Assembly: GCA_028293625.1 (NCBI GenBank)
Contig: JAQGOL010000024.1
Span: forward strand, 62,001-126,000
From: Chthoniobacteraceae bacterium
GTDB taxonomy: Bacteria > Verrucomicrobiota > Verrucomicrobiia > Chthoniobacterales > Chthoniobacteraceae
DNA: 64,000 nt
Direction: 5' to 3'
Part shown: one piece after another, positions 33,245 to 43,176 of the stretch
Layout: each line of letters starts with the position of its first letter
Numbering within the stretch: position 1 is the first letter of the stretch
Notes under the pieces: generated by a model
Database searches by the model: none
What the model saw: only the letters and a program-made list of their open reading frames with translations
Told to the model about the DNA's origin: nothing
Position numbers and translations under genes: made by a program

Positions 33245-36200
33245 ATGAGAGAATTCTTAGGCCAACTCACCGGAGAGATTATTTGCGACAAGGGAGAGTT
33301 TACCGTTTACCGGCCCTCGAAGGACGCGGGCGAGGAGCCGGTCCTTGTCAAAGTCCCCAGTCGCCGCCGTCCGCCGGCTGCCGCGATTGAGCGCCTTGAG
33401 CACGAGTATGAAGTAACCAGAGGATTAGATCCCGAGCTGATTGTCAGGCCACTGCGGATTGAACGGCGGGCGGAGAGTGTCGCGCTTGTACTTGAGGATG
33501 ATGGGGCGCAGGGCAATGTCGCTGAACTTCTGGGGGCTCCCATGGAGGTGGGGCTGTTTTTGAAAATCGCTCTCGGGACAACCACGGCCCTTGCCGAGAT
33601 TCACCAACACGATCTCGTTCACAAAGATCTCAAGCCGCAGAACCTGCTTTTTAATCCAGGGACCGGCCACGTTAGAATGACAGGCTTTGGGATCGCTTCC
33701 CGGCTCCCGCGCGAACGCCAGAACCCCGAACCGCCGGAGAGCATCACCGGCACGCTCGCCTATATGGCACCCGAGCAGACCGGACGAATGAACCGCTCGA
33801 TTGATTCCCGGAGCGACCTCTATGCGCTGGGGTGCACCTTTTACGAGATGCTCACAGGCGTGCTTCCGTTTACCGCCACCGATCCGATGGGGTGGGTCCA
33901 CTGTCATATCGCGAAGGAGCCGATACCGCCCGGCGAGCGAGTCACGGTCCCTTGTCAAATATCGGCCATTGTCATGAAGCTCCTCGCCAAGCCCGCGGAG
34001 GAGCGTTACCAGACCGCTTCGGGGCTTGCCTCCGATCTCCGGCAGTGTCTGGCCGAATGGGAATCCCGTGGCCGCATCGACCCTTTTCCTTTGGGCGCGC
34101 ACGACATCCCCGACCGGCTGGTGATTCCCGAAAAGCTTTACGGGCGGGATTCCGAAATCAACGTCCTGCTTGCTGCCTTTGAGCGGGTTGTCACTGGCGG
34201 CACGTCGGAGCTTGTTCTCATTTCGGGTTATTCGGGCATTGGCAAATCTTCCGTGGTGCATGAACTGCACAAGGGGCTTGTTGCGCCGCGCGGCCTCTTC
34301 GCATCCGGAAAATTCGATCAGTTCAAGCGCGACATTCCTTATGCCACCCTGGCGCAGGCGTTTCAGACGCTGGTCCGCCAAATCCTGGGCAAAAGCGAAA
34401 CGGAGGTGGCCCATTGGCGGGATACCTTGCGGGAGGCACTCGGTCGGAACGGCCAATTGATCATCAACATCATCCCGGAAATTGAACTTGTCATTGGAGA
34501 ACAGCCTCCTGTCCCGGAGCTCGCCTTGCAGGACGCACAAAATCGGTTCCAAATGGTGTTTCAGCGATTCCTTGCGGTATTTGCCCGGCCAGAGCATCCG
34601 CTTGTGCTTTTTCTCGATGACCTGCAATGGCTCGACTCGGCGACTCTCGATCTGTTCGAGTACCTGATCACCGAGCCCGAAGTGCAGCATCTCCTGCTGG
34701 TTGGCGCCTACCGCGACAACGAGGTTGGCCGTCTTCATCCGCTCATGCGGATGATGGAATCCATCCGCAAGACCCCGGCGAGGATCCAGGAGATCGTGCT
34801 TGCGCCTCTTGGGCATCATGATGTGTGCCGGCTTGTTTCTGATTCACTGCATTGCGAACAAGATCATGCCGAGCCGCTGGCGCTCCTGATTCACGAGAAG
34901 ACCGGCGGCAATCCGTTTTTTGCGATCCAATTTTTCACGGCGCTGGCTGAACAGGGGCTGCTCGTGTTCAATCCGGATACGGCGGCCTGGAATTGGGATC
35001 CGGCGCAGATAGGCTCCAGGGGTTTCACTGACAATATCGTCGACCTGATGGTCGGAAAGCTCAACCGGCTGTCGGAAGCGACGCAGGAAACACTAAAGCA
35101 GCTTGCCTGCCTGGGTAACAGAGCCGACATAGCGACCCTGAGCCTCGTTCTCGGAGAAGCTGAGGAGTCCACCCACGCAGCGCTCTGGGACGCCGTCCGG
35201 GTGGGGCTGGTCCTTCGCGTGAAGGAAACCTACGCGTTCCTCCACGACCGGGTTCAGGAGGCGGCGTATTCGCTCATCCCGGAAGGCGGGCACGCGGCGG
35301 CACATCTTCGGATTGGTCGGGTGCTCGCAGCACGGACGGCATCGGCGGAACTCGATGAGAAGGTCTTTGAAATCGTAAACCAGCTCAATCGAGGGGCAGC
35401 TTTGATATGGCGCCAGAAAGAAAAGAACCGGCTCGCCGAGCTGAATATGATCGCGGGCAGGAGGGCCAAAACCTCGACTGCTTACAAGTCTGCGCTTGGC
35501 TACTTTTCCGCCGGGATAGCGCTGCTTGGCAGCGATCCGTGCGAGAACCAGCACGACCTGATCTATCAGCTCTGTTTCGGCCGGGCGCAGTGTGAATATT
35601 TGAATACAAATTTCGAAGAGGCTTTATCGCAATTTGACGCGCTGCTGGCATGCGCGACAAACAAGCTCCAAAAGGCGGAAATCTATTGCGCGGAGGTTGA
35701 TATCTATACTCGCAAGACGGAGCTGGCCAAAGCCGTTGAGCTGGGCATAGAGGGGCTTGGCCTTTTCGGTATTGAAATTTCGCCTCATCCGACCCGCAAC
35801 CAGGTGCTCGCTGAATACAACCAACTCTGGGCAAAGCTGGGCGCCCGGCGAATCGAGGAATTGGCAGTACTCCCTGGCATGACGGATCCCGAGATGCACT
35901 CGGCAATGAGTATTTTGGAGGTTCTATATACGGGGGCTCTTTGCACGGATCAAAACCTGTTTCTTTCCTGGTCCTGTCACATGGTTGATATCAGCCTTAC
36001 CTATGGCAACTGCGATGCCTCGGCCATGGGCTACGGTTACATGGGGCTGGCACTGGGACCTGTTTTCGGCCGCTATCGCGACGGTTACGACTTTGGAAAA
36101 CTCGGCTATGACCTGGTGCAAAAGCATCGGCTGCTTGCATACAAGGCGAAGATCAACTTCATTTTTGGCGACTGCATCAATTGCTGGCACCGCCATCTCA

Positions 36201-38743
36201 GGACCGCCATGGAGTATCTCAGAGTCGCCTTCGACACGGCTGTGGAGGTTGGAGATCTGACGACCGCATGTTACTGCTGCAACCACATTGCGGTGAACTT
36301 TCTCGTCCTTGGTAAACCTCTTGAAGAGGTTCACCGCGAGGCTGAGCGCCGCCTGGAATTTACACAAAGGTATCGGTTCGATCCCCCCTTCGAGGCGATC
36401 ATTGCCATCGATCGGGTTGCCCAGAATATGCGCGGGCTTACAGCGCATTTCTCAACCTTCAGTGGCGATGATTTTGACCAGGCCGAATACGAGTCTTTCA
36501 TGGACGGCTATGGCACATGCATAGTGACCTGCTGGTACTATATCATGAAGCTGCAGGCGCGCTTTATTTCCGGAGACTTTAAAGAGGCGAAAGCGGCTGC
36601 CGAAAAAGCTGCGCCGTTGCTCTGGTCGACCATGGGACACATCCAGGAAGCTGAATACTGGTTTTATTATCCGCTCGTCATGGCGGCCTGCTATCAGCAG
36701 GGTTCGCCGGAAGAGCAGCGCAAATCCCTGAAGTCGCTTAAACTCTGTCAGGAGAAGCTGCGCAAATGGGCTGAAAACTGCCCTGAAAACTTCCTCAATA
36801 AATACGCATTGGTTTCCGCTGAGATCGCCCGGATTACAGGCGGACCGCTGGAGGAAGCAATGGCTTTGTATGAGCAGGCGATCTTGTCGACCCGCGAAAA
36901 CGGTTTTGTTCAAAATGAAGGCATCGCCAATGAACTTGCCGCTGGAATTTATCTTGAACGTGGGTTTGAGACCATTGCCCGTGCTTACCTTCGGGAGGCC
37001 CGCTGCTGTTATCTGCGATGGGGCGCGGCAGGCAAGGTAAGGCAGCTGGATGGACGCCATCCGTGGCTGGCGCAGACCGGATTGCTCGAACCTGCCACCA
37101 TAGCGGTCCCTCCGGAACAGTTGGATGTGATGACCATTGCCAAGGCGCAGCGGGCGATCTCAAGCGAGATCGTTATCGAACGGCTCGCCGAGACCTTGCT
37201 GCGGATCGTGCTGGAAAATGCGGGGGCTCAAAAGGGATATTTATATGTGACACCCGAGACGCAGTTATTCGCCGTTATAAAGCCCGCACGCGAAGAGATG
37301 CCCATTGAATTTAGCCGCACACCGCCCGTGTCGAGTTCCGGCGTCTCCACTTCGATCCTCAATTACGTCAAACGCGCCCGTGAAACCGTGATCCTCAGTA
37401 ACGCGGGCGTCGATGCGGGCGAATTCTCGGAGGATCCATACATTTTACAGGCCAAGCCGAAGTCTCTGCTCTGCATGCCAATCGTCCGGCAGACAAAGCT
37501 CATCGGAGTTCTCTACCTGGAAAACAACCTCGTTGACGGAGCTTTCACGCAGGAGCGCCGTGCCGTGCTCGAAATGCTTGCATCGCAAGCGGCCATTTCG
37601 CTGGAAACCGCAAGGCTCTATTCCAATTTGCAACGTTCGCAGGACGATCTGAAAAACCAAACCTGCATCCTCAAATCGATCCTCGACAGCATGGGCGATG
37701 GTGTAATTGTAGCCAACGAACAAGGTGAATTTATATTGTTCAACCCGGCTGCCAAAGAAATCCTTGGCATCAATGCGACCGAAGGCGGGCTTGAAACCTG
37801 GGCCAAACAATACGGAATGTATTTGCCGGACCAATGCACGCTCTATCCAGCGGAGGAATTGCCGCTTGCCAAGGCCTTGCACGGAGAGTCGGTCGACAAG
37901 GCGGAAATTTTCATGCTGCATTCAAAGCGCCCACACGGCTTGTGGTTAAGCATCACCGCACGTCCTCTCACCGATCAGACAGGCGTTGCCCGGGGAGGTG
38001 TCGCGGTCTTCTCTGATTTTACGGCACGCAAAAAGGCCGAAGAGGAGCTTGGCAAGCTCAACGCGGAGCTGGAACAGAAGGTGGACGAACGGACGGCTCA
38101 GCTGCGCGCGGCCCTGAAAAAAGAAACGCTCCTGAGGCGGGAAATCCATCACCGGGTCAAAAATAATCTCCAGGTCATCTCCAGCCTCCTCTTTCTTCAA
38201 TCGATCCATGTCAGCGATGCCGGCACCCAGGAGGTGCTGCGCGAAAGCCGTTCTCGAACCCGCGCACTCGCGCTCATCCATGAAAAACTCTACCAATCCG
38301 ATAACCTGACCAAGATCGAGTTCGCCAGCTATCTCCGGCAGTTGGCGGCAAGCATGTTCGAGTCGTATCGGATCAGTGCTTCAATCGTGCAACTCAGGAT
38401 TGCTGCCACGGGAATCTTTCTTGGTCTCGATGTGGCAATCCCATGTGGGCTGATCATCACTGAACTGGTTTCCAACGCGCTCAAGTACGCTTTCTCTGAA
38501 GGTAAAACAGGCCGGATTGACATCGAATTTCAACTCGTCAAAAACGGGATCTTCCAATTTAGCGTCCGCGACAGCGGTAAGGGCCTGCCGGAGGGATTCA
38601 ATCCGGAAAAAGTGCGGACGCTGGGCGTCAAACTGGTGTGCGATTTGGCGACCCAATTGAATGGAACCGTCGAGTTCAAAAATGAAAACGGAACCGTGGT
38701 AAACATCACGTTTCCGGAGCCGCCCGGCAGCGAGCACGAATAA
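33245..38743 (+). CDS. Giant Ser/Thr-kinase-like / AAA ATPase / GAF-PAS / histidine kinase fusion
   Basis: A 1832-residue cytosolic signalling protein. Residues about 10-280: eukaryotic-type kinase domain with the catalytic loop LVHKDLKPQNLLF (about 124), but the DFG position reads TGFGIAS (about 146), so the metal-binding Asp is Gly. Residues about 300-600: AAA/STAND ATPase with P-loop SGYSGIGKSS (about 327) and Walker B LVLFLDDLQWLDS (about 455). Residues about 650-1280: helical TPR-like repeats. About 1290-1460: GAF. About 1470-1590: PAS. About 1629: HisKA_2 H-box EIHHRVKNNLQVISSL. From about 1737: HATPase (ELVSNALKYAF, DSGKGLPEGF). No response regulator gene is adjacent. This is a known trifunctional architecture in several phyla. 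Confidence 0.88.
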   Translation: MREFLGQLTGEIICDKGEFTVYRPSKDAGEEPVLVKVPSRRRPPAAAIERLEHEYEVTRGLDPELIVRPLRIERRAESVALVLEDDGAQGNVAELLGAPMEVGLFLKIALGTTTALAEIHQHDLVHKDLKPQNLLFNPGTGHVRMTGFGIASRLPRERQNPEPPESITGTLAYMAPEQTGRMNRSIDSRSDLYALGCTFYEMLTGVLPFTATDPMGWVHCHIAKEPIPPGERVTVPCQISAIVMKLLAKPAEERYQTASGLASDLRQCLAEWESRGRIDPFPLGAHDIPDRLVIPEKLYGRDSEINVLLAAFERVVTGGTSELVLISGYSGIGKSSVVHELHKGLVAPRGLFASGKFDQFKRDIPYATLAQAFQTLVRQILGKSETEVAHWRDTLREALGRNGQLIINIIPEIELVIGEQPPVPELALQDAQNRFQMVFQRFLAVFARPEHPLVLFLDDLQWLDSATLDLFEYLITEPEVQHLLLVGAYRDNEVGRLHPLMRMMESIRKTPARIQEIVLAPLGHHDVCRLVSDSLHCEQDHAEPLALLIHEKTGGNPFFAIQFFTALAEQGLLVFNPDTAAWNWDPAQIGSRGFTDNIVDLMVGKLNRLSEATQETLKQLACLGNRADIATLSLVLGEAEESTHAALWDAVRVGLVLRVKETYAFLHDRVQEAAYSLIPEGGHAAAHLRIGRVLAARTASAELDEKVFEIVNQLNRGAALIWRQKEKNRLAELNMIAGRRAKTSTAYKSALGYFSAGIALLGSDPCENQHDLIYQLCFGRAQCEYLNTNFEEALSQFDALLACATNKLQKAEIYCAEVDIYTRKTELAKAVELGIEGLGLFGIEISPHPTRNQVLAEYNQLWAKLGARRIEELAVLPGMTDPEMHSAMSILEVLYTGALCTDQNLFLSWSCHMVDISLTYGNCDASAMGYGYMGLALGPVFGRYRDGYDFGKLGYDLVQKHRLLAYKAKINFIFGDCINCWHRHLRTAMEYLRVAFDTAVEVGDLTTACYCCNHIAVNFLVLGKPLEEVHREAERRLEFTQRYRFDPPFEAIIAIDRVAQNMRGLTAHFSTFSGDDFDQAEYESFMDGYGTCIVTCWYYIMKLQARFISGDFKEAKAAAEKAAPLLWSTMGHIQEAEYWFYYPLVMAACYQQGSPEEQRKSLKSLKLCQEKLRKWAENCPENFLNKYALVSAEIARITGGPLEEAMALYEQAILSTRENGFVQNEGIANELAAGIYLERGFETIARAYLREARCCYLRWGAAGKVRQLDGRHPWLAQTGLLEPATIAVPPEQLDVMTIAKAQRAISSEIVIERLAETLLRIVLENAGAQKGYLYVTPETQLFAVIKPAREEMPIEFSRTPPVSSSGVSTSILNYVKRARETVILSNAGVDAGEFSEDPYILQAKPKSLLCMPIVRQTKLIGVLYLENNLVDGAFTQERRAVLEMLASQAAISLETARLYSNLQRSQDDLKNQTCILKSILDSMGDGVIVANEQGEFILFNPAAKEILGINATEGGLETWAKQYGMYLPDQCTLYPAEELPLAKALHGESVDKAEIFMLHSKRPHGLWLSITARPLTDQTGVARGGVAVFSDFTARKKAEEELGKLNAELEQKVDERTAQLRAALKKETLLRREIHHRVKNNLQVISSLLFLQSIHVSDAGTQEVLRESRSRTRALALIHEKLYQSDNLTKIEFASYLRQLAASMFESYRISASIVQLRIAATGIFLGLDVAIPCGLIITELVSNALKYAFSEGKTGRIDIEFQLVKNGIFQFSVRDSGKGLPEGFNPEKVRTLGVKLVCDLATQLNGTVEFKNENGTVVNITFPEPPGSEHE

Positions 38744-38848
38744 GAAACATATTCACCGTGCGCGTCCCGAGCATCCGGCAAACCAATCGTGCGGGCACTC
38801 TAAGTATCCGTGCAAACGGCTAGTGCAAGCAAACTGACGCCGAATTTT

Positions 38849-40558
38849 TTACGGAGTCCGTGGCGTGCCGACGCTGTGAAAGGTCGCATCGGCAGGGAGG
38901 ATTGCACGTTCGCAGAAATCGCCGAAGCTTTCACCAGTAAGCCGTTCCAGGGCATAGCGCTTGATGATCGGTGTCAGAATTTTTACCGCGTCATCAATCG
39001 TTACGCTTGGAGAAACGAGGCGGTTGAGCCGGGTCCCTATGTAGCTGGCGCCCAGATAAAGCGCGTATTTATTGGGGGCGCGGCCTACGAGTCCGATCTC
39101 GGCAAGATACGGGCGGGCGCAGCCATTGGGGCAGCCGGTGATGCGCAGGCTGATGGCATCGTCACTCAGGCCGGCTTCCTCCAGAACGGTCTCGAATTTT
39201 GCCAGGATCTCGGGCAGGATGCGTTCGCTCTCGGCAAGGGCGAGTCCGCAGGTCGGCAACGCCACGCAGGAAAGTGCATTGAGCCGGAGTCTGGACCGGT
39301 TGTTTTCCCCGGTTAATCCGTGTTTTGCGAGGATGGCTTCAATGACGGGCTTTTGCTCAGGGGTAACGCCGGAAACGCTGAGGTTCTGCGAAGGGGTCAG
39401 GCGGAAGTCGCCGGTATGGACGGTGGCGATCTCGCGCAGGGCGGTTTTCATGGGCCAATCCGGGAGATCCTTGATTCGGCCACTGAGGATATGGAGCCCG
39501 AAGAACCAGGTTCCATCGGCGCATTCGTGCCAGCCATGGGGATCTTCAATGGTTAAGAATTCAAAGGAACGCGCCGGTTCAAACGTGATGCCGGAGCGCT
39601 TTTCGACTTCCGCTTTCAACCATTCAATTCCACGGTCTTCAATGGTGTATTTGAGGCGCGCATGCTTGCGGTTGGTGCGATCGCCATGATCGCGCTGGGT
39701 GGTGAGCACCGCTTCGCCGATCGCGTTGACTTTGTCGGGCAGGATGAATCCGAGCACGTCGGCCAGGCGCGGGAACGTCTCCGCATTTCCATGGCTCATT
39801 CCGAGTCCGCCGCCGACCGTGACGTTGTAGCCGGCGAGCCGCTCGTTTTCGACAATCGCGATAAAGCCGAGGTCCTGTGAAAAGACATCGATGTCGTTGG
39901 AAGGCGGGAGCGCGAAACCGGTCTTGAATTTGCGTGGCAGATAAGTGTCGCCATAGAGCGGTTCGGGTTCGCCGCCGGCCACAAGTTCTTCATCGAGCCA
40001 GATTTCATGATAGGCGCGGGTGCGCGGCAGGGCGTATTCGCTCCAGGCACGAGCCTGCGCATGGACTTCCTGGAGCAGGGGATTGCGCTCGGGATTGGGC
40101 GAGACCATGACATTGCGATTCACGTCGCCGCATGCGGAGATGGAATCGAGCAGGACTTGGTGCATCCGCTGGATGAGCGGCTTGGCGTTGGCTTTTAAGA
40201 TGCCGTGAAACTGAAAGGTCTGGCGTGTGGTCAGGCGCAGCGAAGGGGAGGCGACCACGCCGGCCAGATCATCGAGCACGAGCCATTGCTGCGGCGTGGC
40301 GCGTCCGCCAGGCAGGCGGAGCCGGAGCATGAACGCGAACGCCTTTTCCTGGCCGGCTTTTTTCAATGCGTTGCGCAGGTCGCGATCGTCCTGCATGTAG
40401 AGGCCGTGGAACTTGGTAAGCTGATTGTTGTCTTCGGAAATCGTGCCGGTGGAGGGGTCCGCAAGATCGCTTGCGATGGTGCCGCGCAAATGGTTTGAAG
40501 CCAGCTTGATGGATTCGTTAACAACGAGCGGTTTGCTGCCTTGGGATGGTGAACTCAT
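38849..40558 (-). CDS. cysI: Sulfite reductase haemoprotein subunit
   Basis: Six-electron reduction of sulfite to sulfide on a sirohaem-[4Fe-4S] centre during assimilation. The 569-residue protein has the four cluster ligands in CVALPTCGLALAESER and TGCPNGCARPYLAEIGLVG, and the haem-binding Arg-rich region RLRLPGGRATPQQW near the N-terminus. NKYALYLGASYIGTRL at the C-terminal end is CysI-like rather than nitrite-reductase-like. No cysJ flavoprotein gene is next to it, so the electron donor is elsewhere or is ferredoxin. The next gene upstream on the same strand is a GNAT acetyltransferase. Confidence 0.9.
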   Translation of the reverse strand: MSSPSQGSKPLVVNESIKLASNHLRGTIASDLADPSTGTISEDNNQLTKFHGLYMQDDRDLRNALKKAGQEKAFAFMLRLRLPGGRATPQQWLVLDDLAGVVASPSLRLTTRQTFQFHGILKANAKPLIQRMHQVLLDSISACGDVNRNVMVSPNPERNPLLQEVHAQARAWSEYALPRTRAYHEIWLDEELVAGGEPEPLYGDTYLPRKFKTGFALPPSNDIDVFSQDLGFIAIVENERLAGYNVTVGGGLGMSHGNAETFPRLADVLGFILPDKVNAIGEAVLTTQRDHGDRTNRKHARLKYTIEDRGIEWLKAEVEKRSGITFEPARSFEFLTIEDPHGWHECADGTWFFGLHILSGRIKDLPDWPMKTALREIATVHTGDFRLTPSQNLSVSGVTPEQKPVIEAILAKHGLTGENNRSRLRLNALSCVALPTCGLALAESERILPEILAKFETVLEEAGLSDDAISLRITGCPNGCARPYLAEIGLVGRAPNKYALYLGASYIGTRLNRLVSPSVTIDDAVKILTPIIKRYALERLTGESFGDFCERAILPADATFHSVGTPRTP

Positions 40559-40590
40559 GGATTGATCGACCTCGGGATGGGTTGCGAGAA

Positions 40591-41154
40591 TTACCTGTTG
40601 CCAGCAAAAGCGGGAATTTCAACTGCGCAGTGAGGAAGCCGGCAAAGGAGCACCGCGGGCGCCGGTAAATAGCAGAGGGGCGGGGTTTGAAAGCGCGGAC
40701 CGAAACCAATAAGCTCAAATCCAAGCCGGGTAAGCTGCCGGACACGGGCCGGACCTGAAGCGGTGGAAAGGATGGCGGATCGGCAGCCCGCCTGTTCCGC
40801 GGTTTGCAGGCGGATCATGTCGAGTTTTTTACTGAGTCCGGCGCCGCGGGCCGAAGGATGGACGACGAGCCGGTTGAAGGAGGCAATGGGCGGAGTTGGC
40901 GTTTGAGGAAACACGCCCGCGTAGCTCTCCGCATCGGGAACATCGGCCAGGGCTTGATGAATGCTCAGACGGGCCGCGGCAACCGGAAGGGTGCCGGCAA
41001 AAACAACCCAATGCCGCGCGGCATGATCAAAACGATCGACCCAGGAAATCATCTCCGCGGCCCTGACGGTTTCGGTCTCCCAAGCCTGGACACGCAGCCT
41101 GCCAATCTGTTGGAGGAGATCCGGGGGGATCTCGGAGAACTCGCGAATTTCCAT
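40591..41154 (-). CDS. GNAT-family N-acetyltransferase
   Basis: A 187-residue acetyl-CoA-dependent acyltransferase. The core shows PVAAARLSIH (strand 4), SFNRLVVHPSARGAGLSKKL, which is the V-x-R/Q-x-x-G-x-G/A CoA-binding motif, and AILSTASGPARVRQLTRLGFE (motif B). The C-terminal 30 residues are Pro/Leu-rich and not conserved. The substrate is unknown. It lies between cysI and a small membrane protein gene on the same strand. Confidence 0.78.
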   Translation of the reverse strand: MEIREFSEIPPDLLQQIGRLRVQAWETETVRAAEMISWVDRFDHAARHWVVFAGTLPVAAARLSIHQALADVPDAESYAGVFPQTPTPPIASFNRLVVHPSARGAGLSKKLDMIRLQTAEQAGCRSAILSTASGPARVRQLTRLGFELIGFGPRFQTPPLCYLPAPAVLLCRLPHCAVEIPAFAGNR

Positions 41155-41168
41155 CGGGGCGGGTTCGT

Positions 41169-41396
41169 TTAGTGGAAGAGCAACGCAAATGCGGCGGAAG
41201 CAAAGAGGAGATGGAGCCAGACTAAAAAAATGAGCACCTTGCTGTAGGAACGGGAGCTTGCGTTCTCGCTCGGCATATGAGGATCGACTCCGAAAAGCCG
41301 CTCAAAGTTCCTGAACATGTAGGCGCCCCCAGCCAGCGCCCCGAAAAACACGATGGCAGCCACGATGCGGACAATGAAAAAGACTTCGTTTTGCAT
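41169..41396 (-). CDS. Small two-helix membrane protein
   Basis: A 75-residue protein with two hydrophobic helices, FFIVRIVAAIVFFGALAGG and VLIFLVWLHLLFASAAFALL, separated by a 28-residue polar loop. I recognise no family. It begins 15 bases upstream of the GNAT gene and downstream of the long inverted repeat at 41471-41581. Codon use fits the surroundings. Confidence 0.55.
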   Translation of the reverse strand: MQNEVFFIVRIVAAIVFFGALAGGAYMFRNFERLFGVDPHMPSENASSRSYSKVLIFLVWLHLLFASAAFALLFH

Positions 41397-41470
41397 GTAG
41401 TGGAAACTAATGCGGATGCCGTGGGCCGTGAAGATACAGACGGCACGATTTGAGGGGGATACAGACTGTC

Positions 41471-41581
41471 CTTCTCCTCTTAATCTTAATCTTAATCTTT
41501 CCGTTCTTTAATGCGCGCACTGATTAAACGGAGCGATTAAGATTTCGATTAAGATTAAGAAGAGGAGGAAGAAGAAAAGGC
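41471..41581. repeat. Long imperfect inverted repeat built from TTAATC units
   Basis: The left arm (41471-41498) is a pyrimidine tract CCTTCTCCTC followed by three tandem TTAATC units. The right arm (41536-41581) has the reverse-complement units (GATTAAG, then GATTAAGATTAAG) and a purine tract of AAGAGG/AAGAAG type. The arms can fold into a long stem around a loop of about 40-50 bases. It fills the gap between the MocR gene stop and the small membrane protein gene start, and both genes lie on the minus strand. Its make-up is far more AT-rich than its surroundings. It may be an intergenic repeat family, a terminator or a processing site. Confidence 0.65.
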
Positions 41582-41586
41582 AGGAG

Positions 41587-43020
41587 TTAGCTTAGCTTTT
41601 TGACAAGGGTGCCCAGGGTTCCGAGAGCGGATTCAATTCTCGGGGACCACGGGTGGCCACAGGAGATCCGGATGAAATTGCGGAACCCCTGGGTTGCCGA
41701 AAACATTGGGCCAGGCGCGATGCTGATGTTTTGCGCAAGCGCGAGATCATCGAGGGCGAGCGCATCGACTTTTTTCGGGAGTTCAATCCAGAGGACAAAC
41801 CCGCCGGCTGGCCGGGTGATTTTAATCCCAGGGGGGAACGCGCTGGTGATGGCGCCCCGCATGCAATCAACCAGCTCGGCATACGTGCGGCGGGCTGAAC
41901 GCAGGTAATGGTCGTAACCGCCGTTGGCCAGGAACTCAGCGATGGCAAGTTCGGGCAACGTGGCAGTTGCCAGGGTGCTCGTCAGTTTGAGGGTTTGAAT
42001 CCTGGCTTGATAGCGGCCCGGAACAATCCACCCGACACGGTAGCCGGGAGCGAGGGTTTTGGAAAACGAACTGCACAACATCACCAAGCCGGTTTTGTCG
42101 TAGGATTGAGCGGCGCGGGGGCGTTGGGCGCCAAAATAGAGTTCTCCGAAAATATCGTCCTCAATGAGCGGCACCTCGCGACGCGTCAGAAGTTCAACCA
42201 GGCGGCGTTTGTTTTCATCGGGCATCAGCGCGCCGAGCGGGTTGCTGAAAGTGGGGACCGCGACGCACGCGGCGATGGAATGTATTTTTAAGAGCGATTC
42301 CAGGGCGTTGAGGTCCATGCCATCGCGCGGATGCATTGGGAGTTCGAGCGCTTTCAAACCGAGCTCCTCCATTGCATGCAGCACGCCGAAGTAAGCCGGC
42401 GATTCGACAGCCACCACGTCGCCGCGCTTTGTGACCGCCCGCAGACATAACATGAGCGCCTCAGTTCCACCCGAAGTCGTCACGATTTCATCCCGGGAAA
42501 TGTGGGAGCCGGCATTGAGTGCCCGCCTGGCGATTTCACGGCGAAGCGATTCAGCGCCAGGCGGCGGATCGTAGCTGACACCGCGTTCTCCGGCGCTCCG
42601 GGCAACCGAGGCGAGAATGCGATTGAGCTTTGCCTCCGGCAGTAGCGCAACTCCCGGGGCCGCTCCGCCAAATGGGACGATGCCGGGCATCCTGACCGCT
42701 TCAAAAAGACGGGATTGAAGATTGCCCACGCTGACGGCTCTCACCGCGCTGGCCGGTTTCGACGCCCTCGGTTCCGGCATCCGGCTTTGGATCTGCGGCC
42801 GGACGAAGAAGCCCGATTTGGGGCGGGCCTCAATGAAGCCTCGGTTTTCAAGTTCAAGATAAGCCTGGAGTGTGGTTGTGACACTGACCCCATGTTGTTC
42901 GCTCGCGCGGCGCACCGATGGAATTCGGTCGCCCGGACGCAGCGTGCCGCTTTGGATGAGCTGCTGGATTTTGCCGGCGACTTGTTTGTAGAGGAGGGAG
43001 TCGCCGGGCGCTTCGGACAT
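41587..43020 (-). CDS. MocR-type regulator (GntR winged helix fused to aminotransferase)
   Basis: A 477-residue protein. The N-terminal winged helix (residues about 8-75) has LRPGDRIPSVRRASEQHGVS and TTTLQAYLELENRGFIEARP, the GntR pattern. A linker leads to a class I aminotransferase-like domain (about 110-475), with the pyridoxal Lys in CSSFSKTLAPGYRVGW and VALPTFSNPLG. MocR regulators sense PLP or an amino-acid substrate and often control vitamin B6 or amino-acid genes. No obvious target is adjacent. The gene is followed by the inverted repeat at 41471-41581. Confidence 0.88.
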   Translation of the reverse strand: MSEAPGDSLLYKQVAGKIQQLIQSGTLRPGDRIPSVRRASEQHGVSVTTTLQAYLELENRGFIEARPKSGFFVRPQIQSRMPEPRASKPASAVRAVSVGNLQSRLFEAVRMPGIVPFGGAAPGVALLPEAKLNRILASVARSAGERGVSYDPPPGAESLRREIARRALNAGSHISRDEIVTTSGGTEALMLCLRAVTKRGDVVAVESPAYFGVLHAMEELGLKALELPMHPRDGMDLNALESLLKIHSIAACVAVPTFSNPLGALMPDENKRRLVELLTRREVPLIEDDIFGELYFGAQRPRAAQSYDKTGLVMLCSSFSKTLAPGYRVGWIVPGRYQARIQTLKLTSTLATATLPELAIAEFLANGGYDHYLRSARRTYAELVDCMRGAITSAFPPGIKITRPAGGFVLWIELPKKVDALALDDLALAQNISIAPGPMFSATQGFRNFIRISCGHPWSPRIESALGTLGTLVKKLS

Positions 43021-43176
43021 GAAGCCACCATTCTAGCAACGCGGAACACGCGCTGTCAGCACCGCGCGAGTTGCCGACCAAAAAAACTTGGAGTGGCTCT
43101 CTCCCAGCCGGTCAAAAAGCGGCGCAGTTTCGATACTGACTGGAAGTGGCAAACCACCAACCCCTTTAGCAATCTT

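Noticed and set aside
33425-34819. A 464-codon open frame antisense to the giant kinase gene
   Set aside because: No family features, and it covers the kinase and ATPase motifs of the forward gene. It is a codon-bias shadow.
41471-41581. CRISPR array or transposon end at the TTAATC repeat
   Set aside because: Units are six bases without spacers, and no cas gene, transposase or target duplication is nearby.
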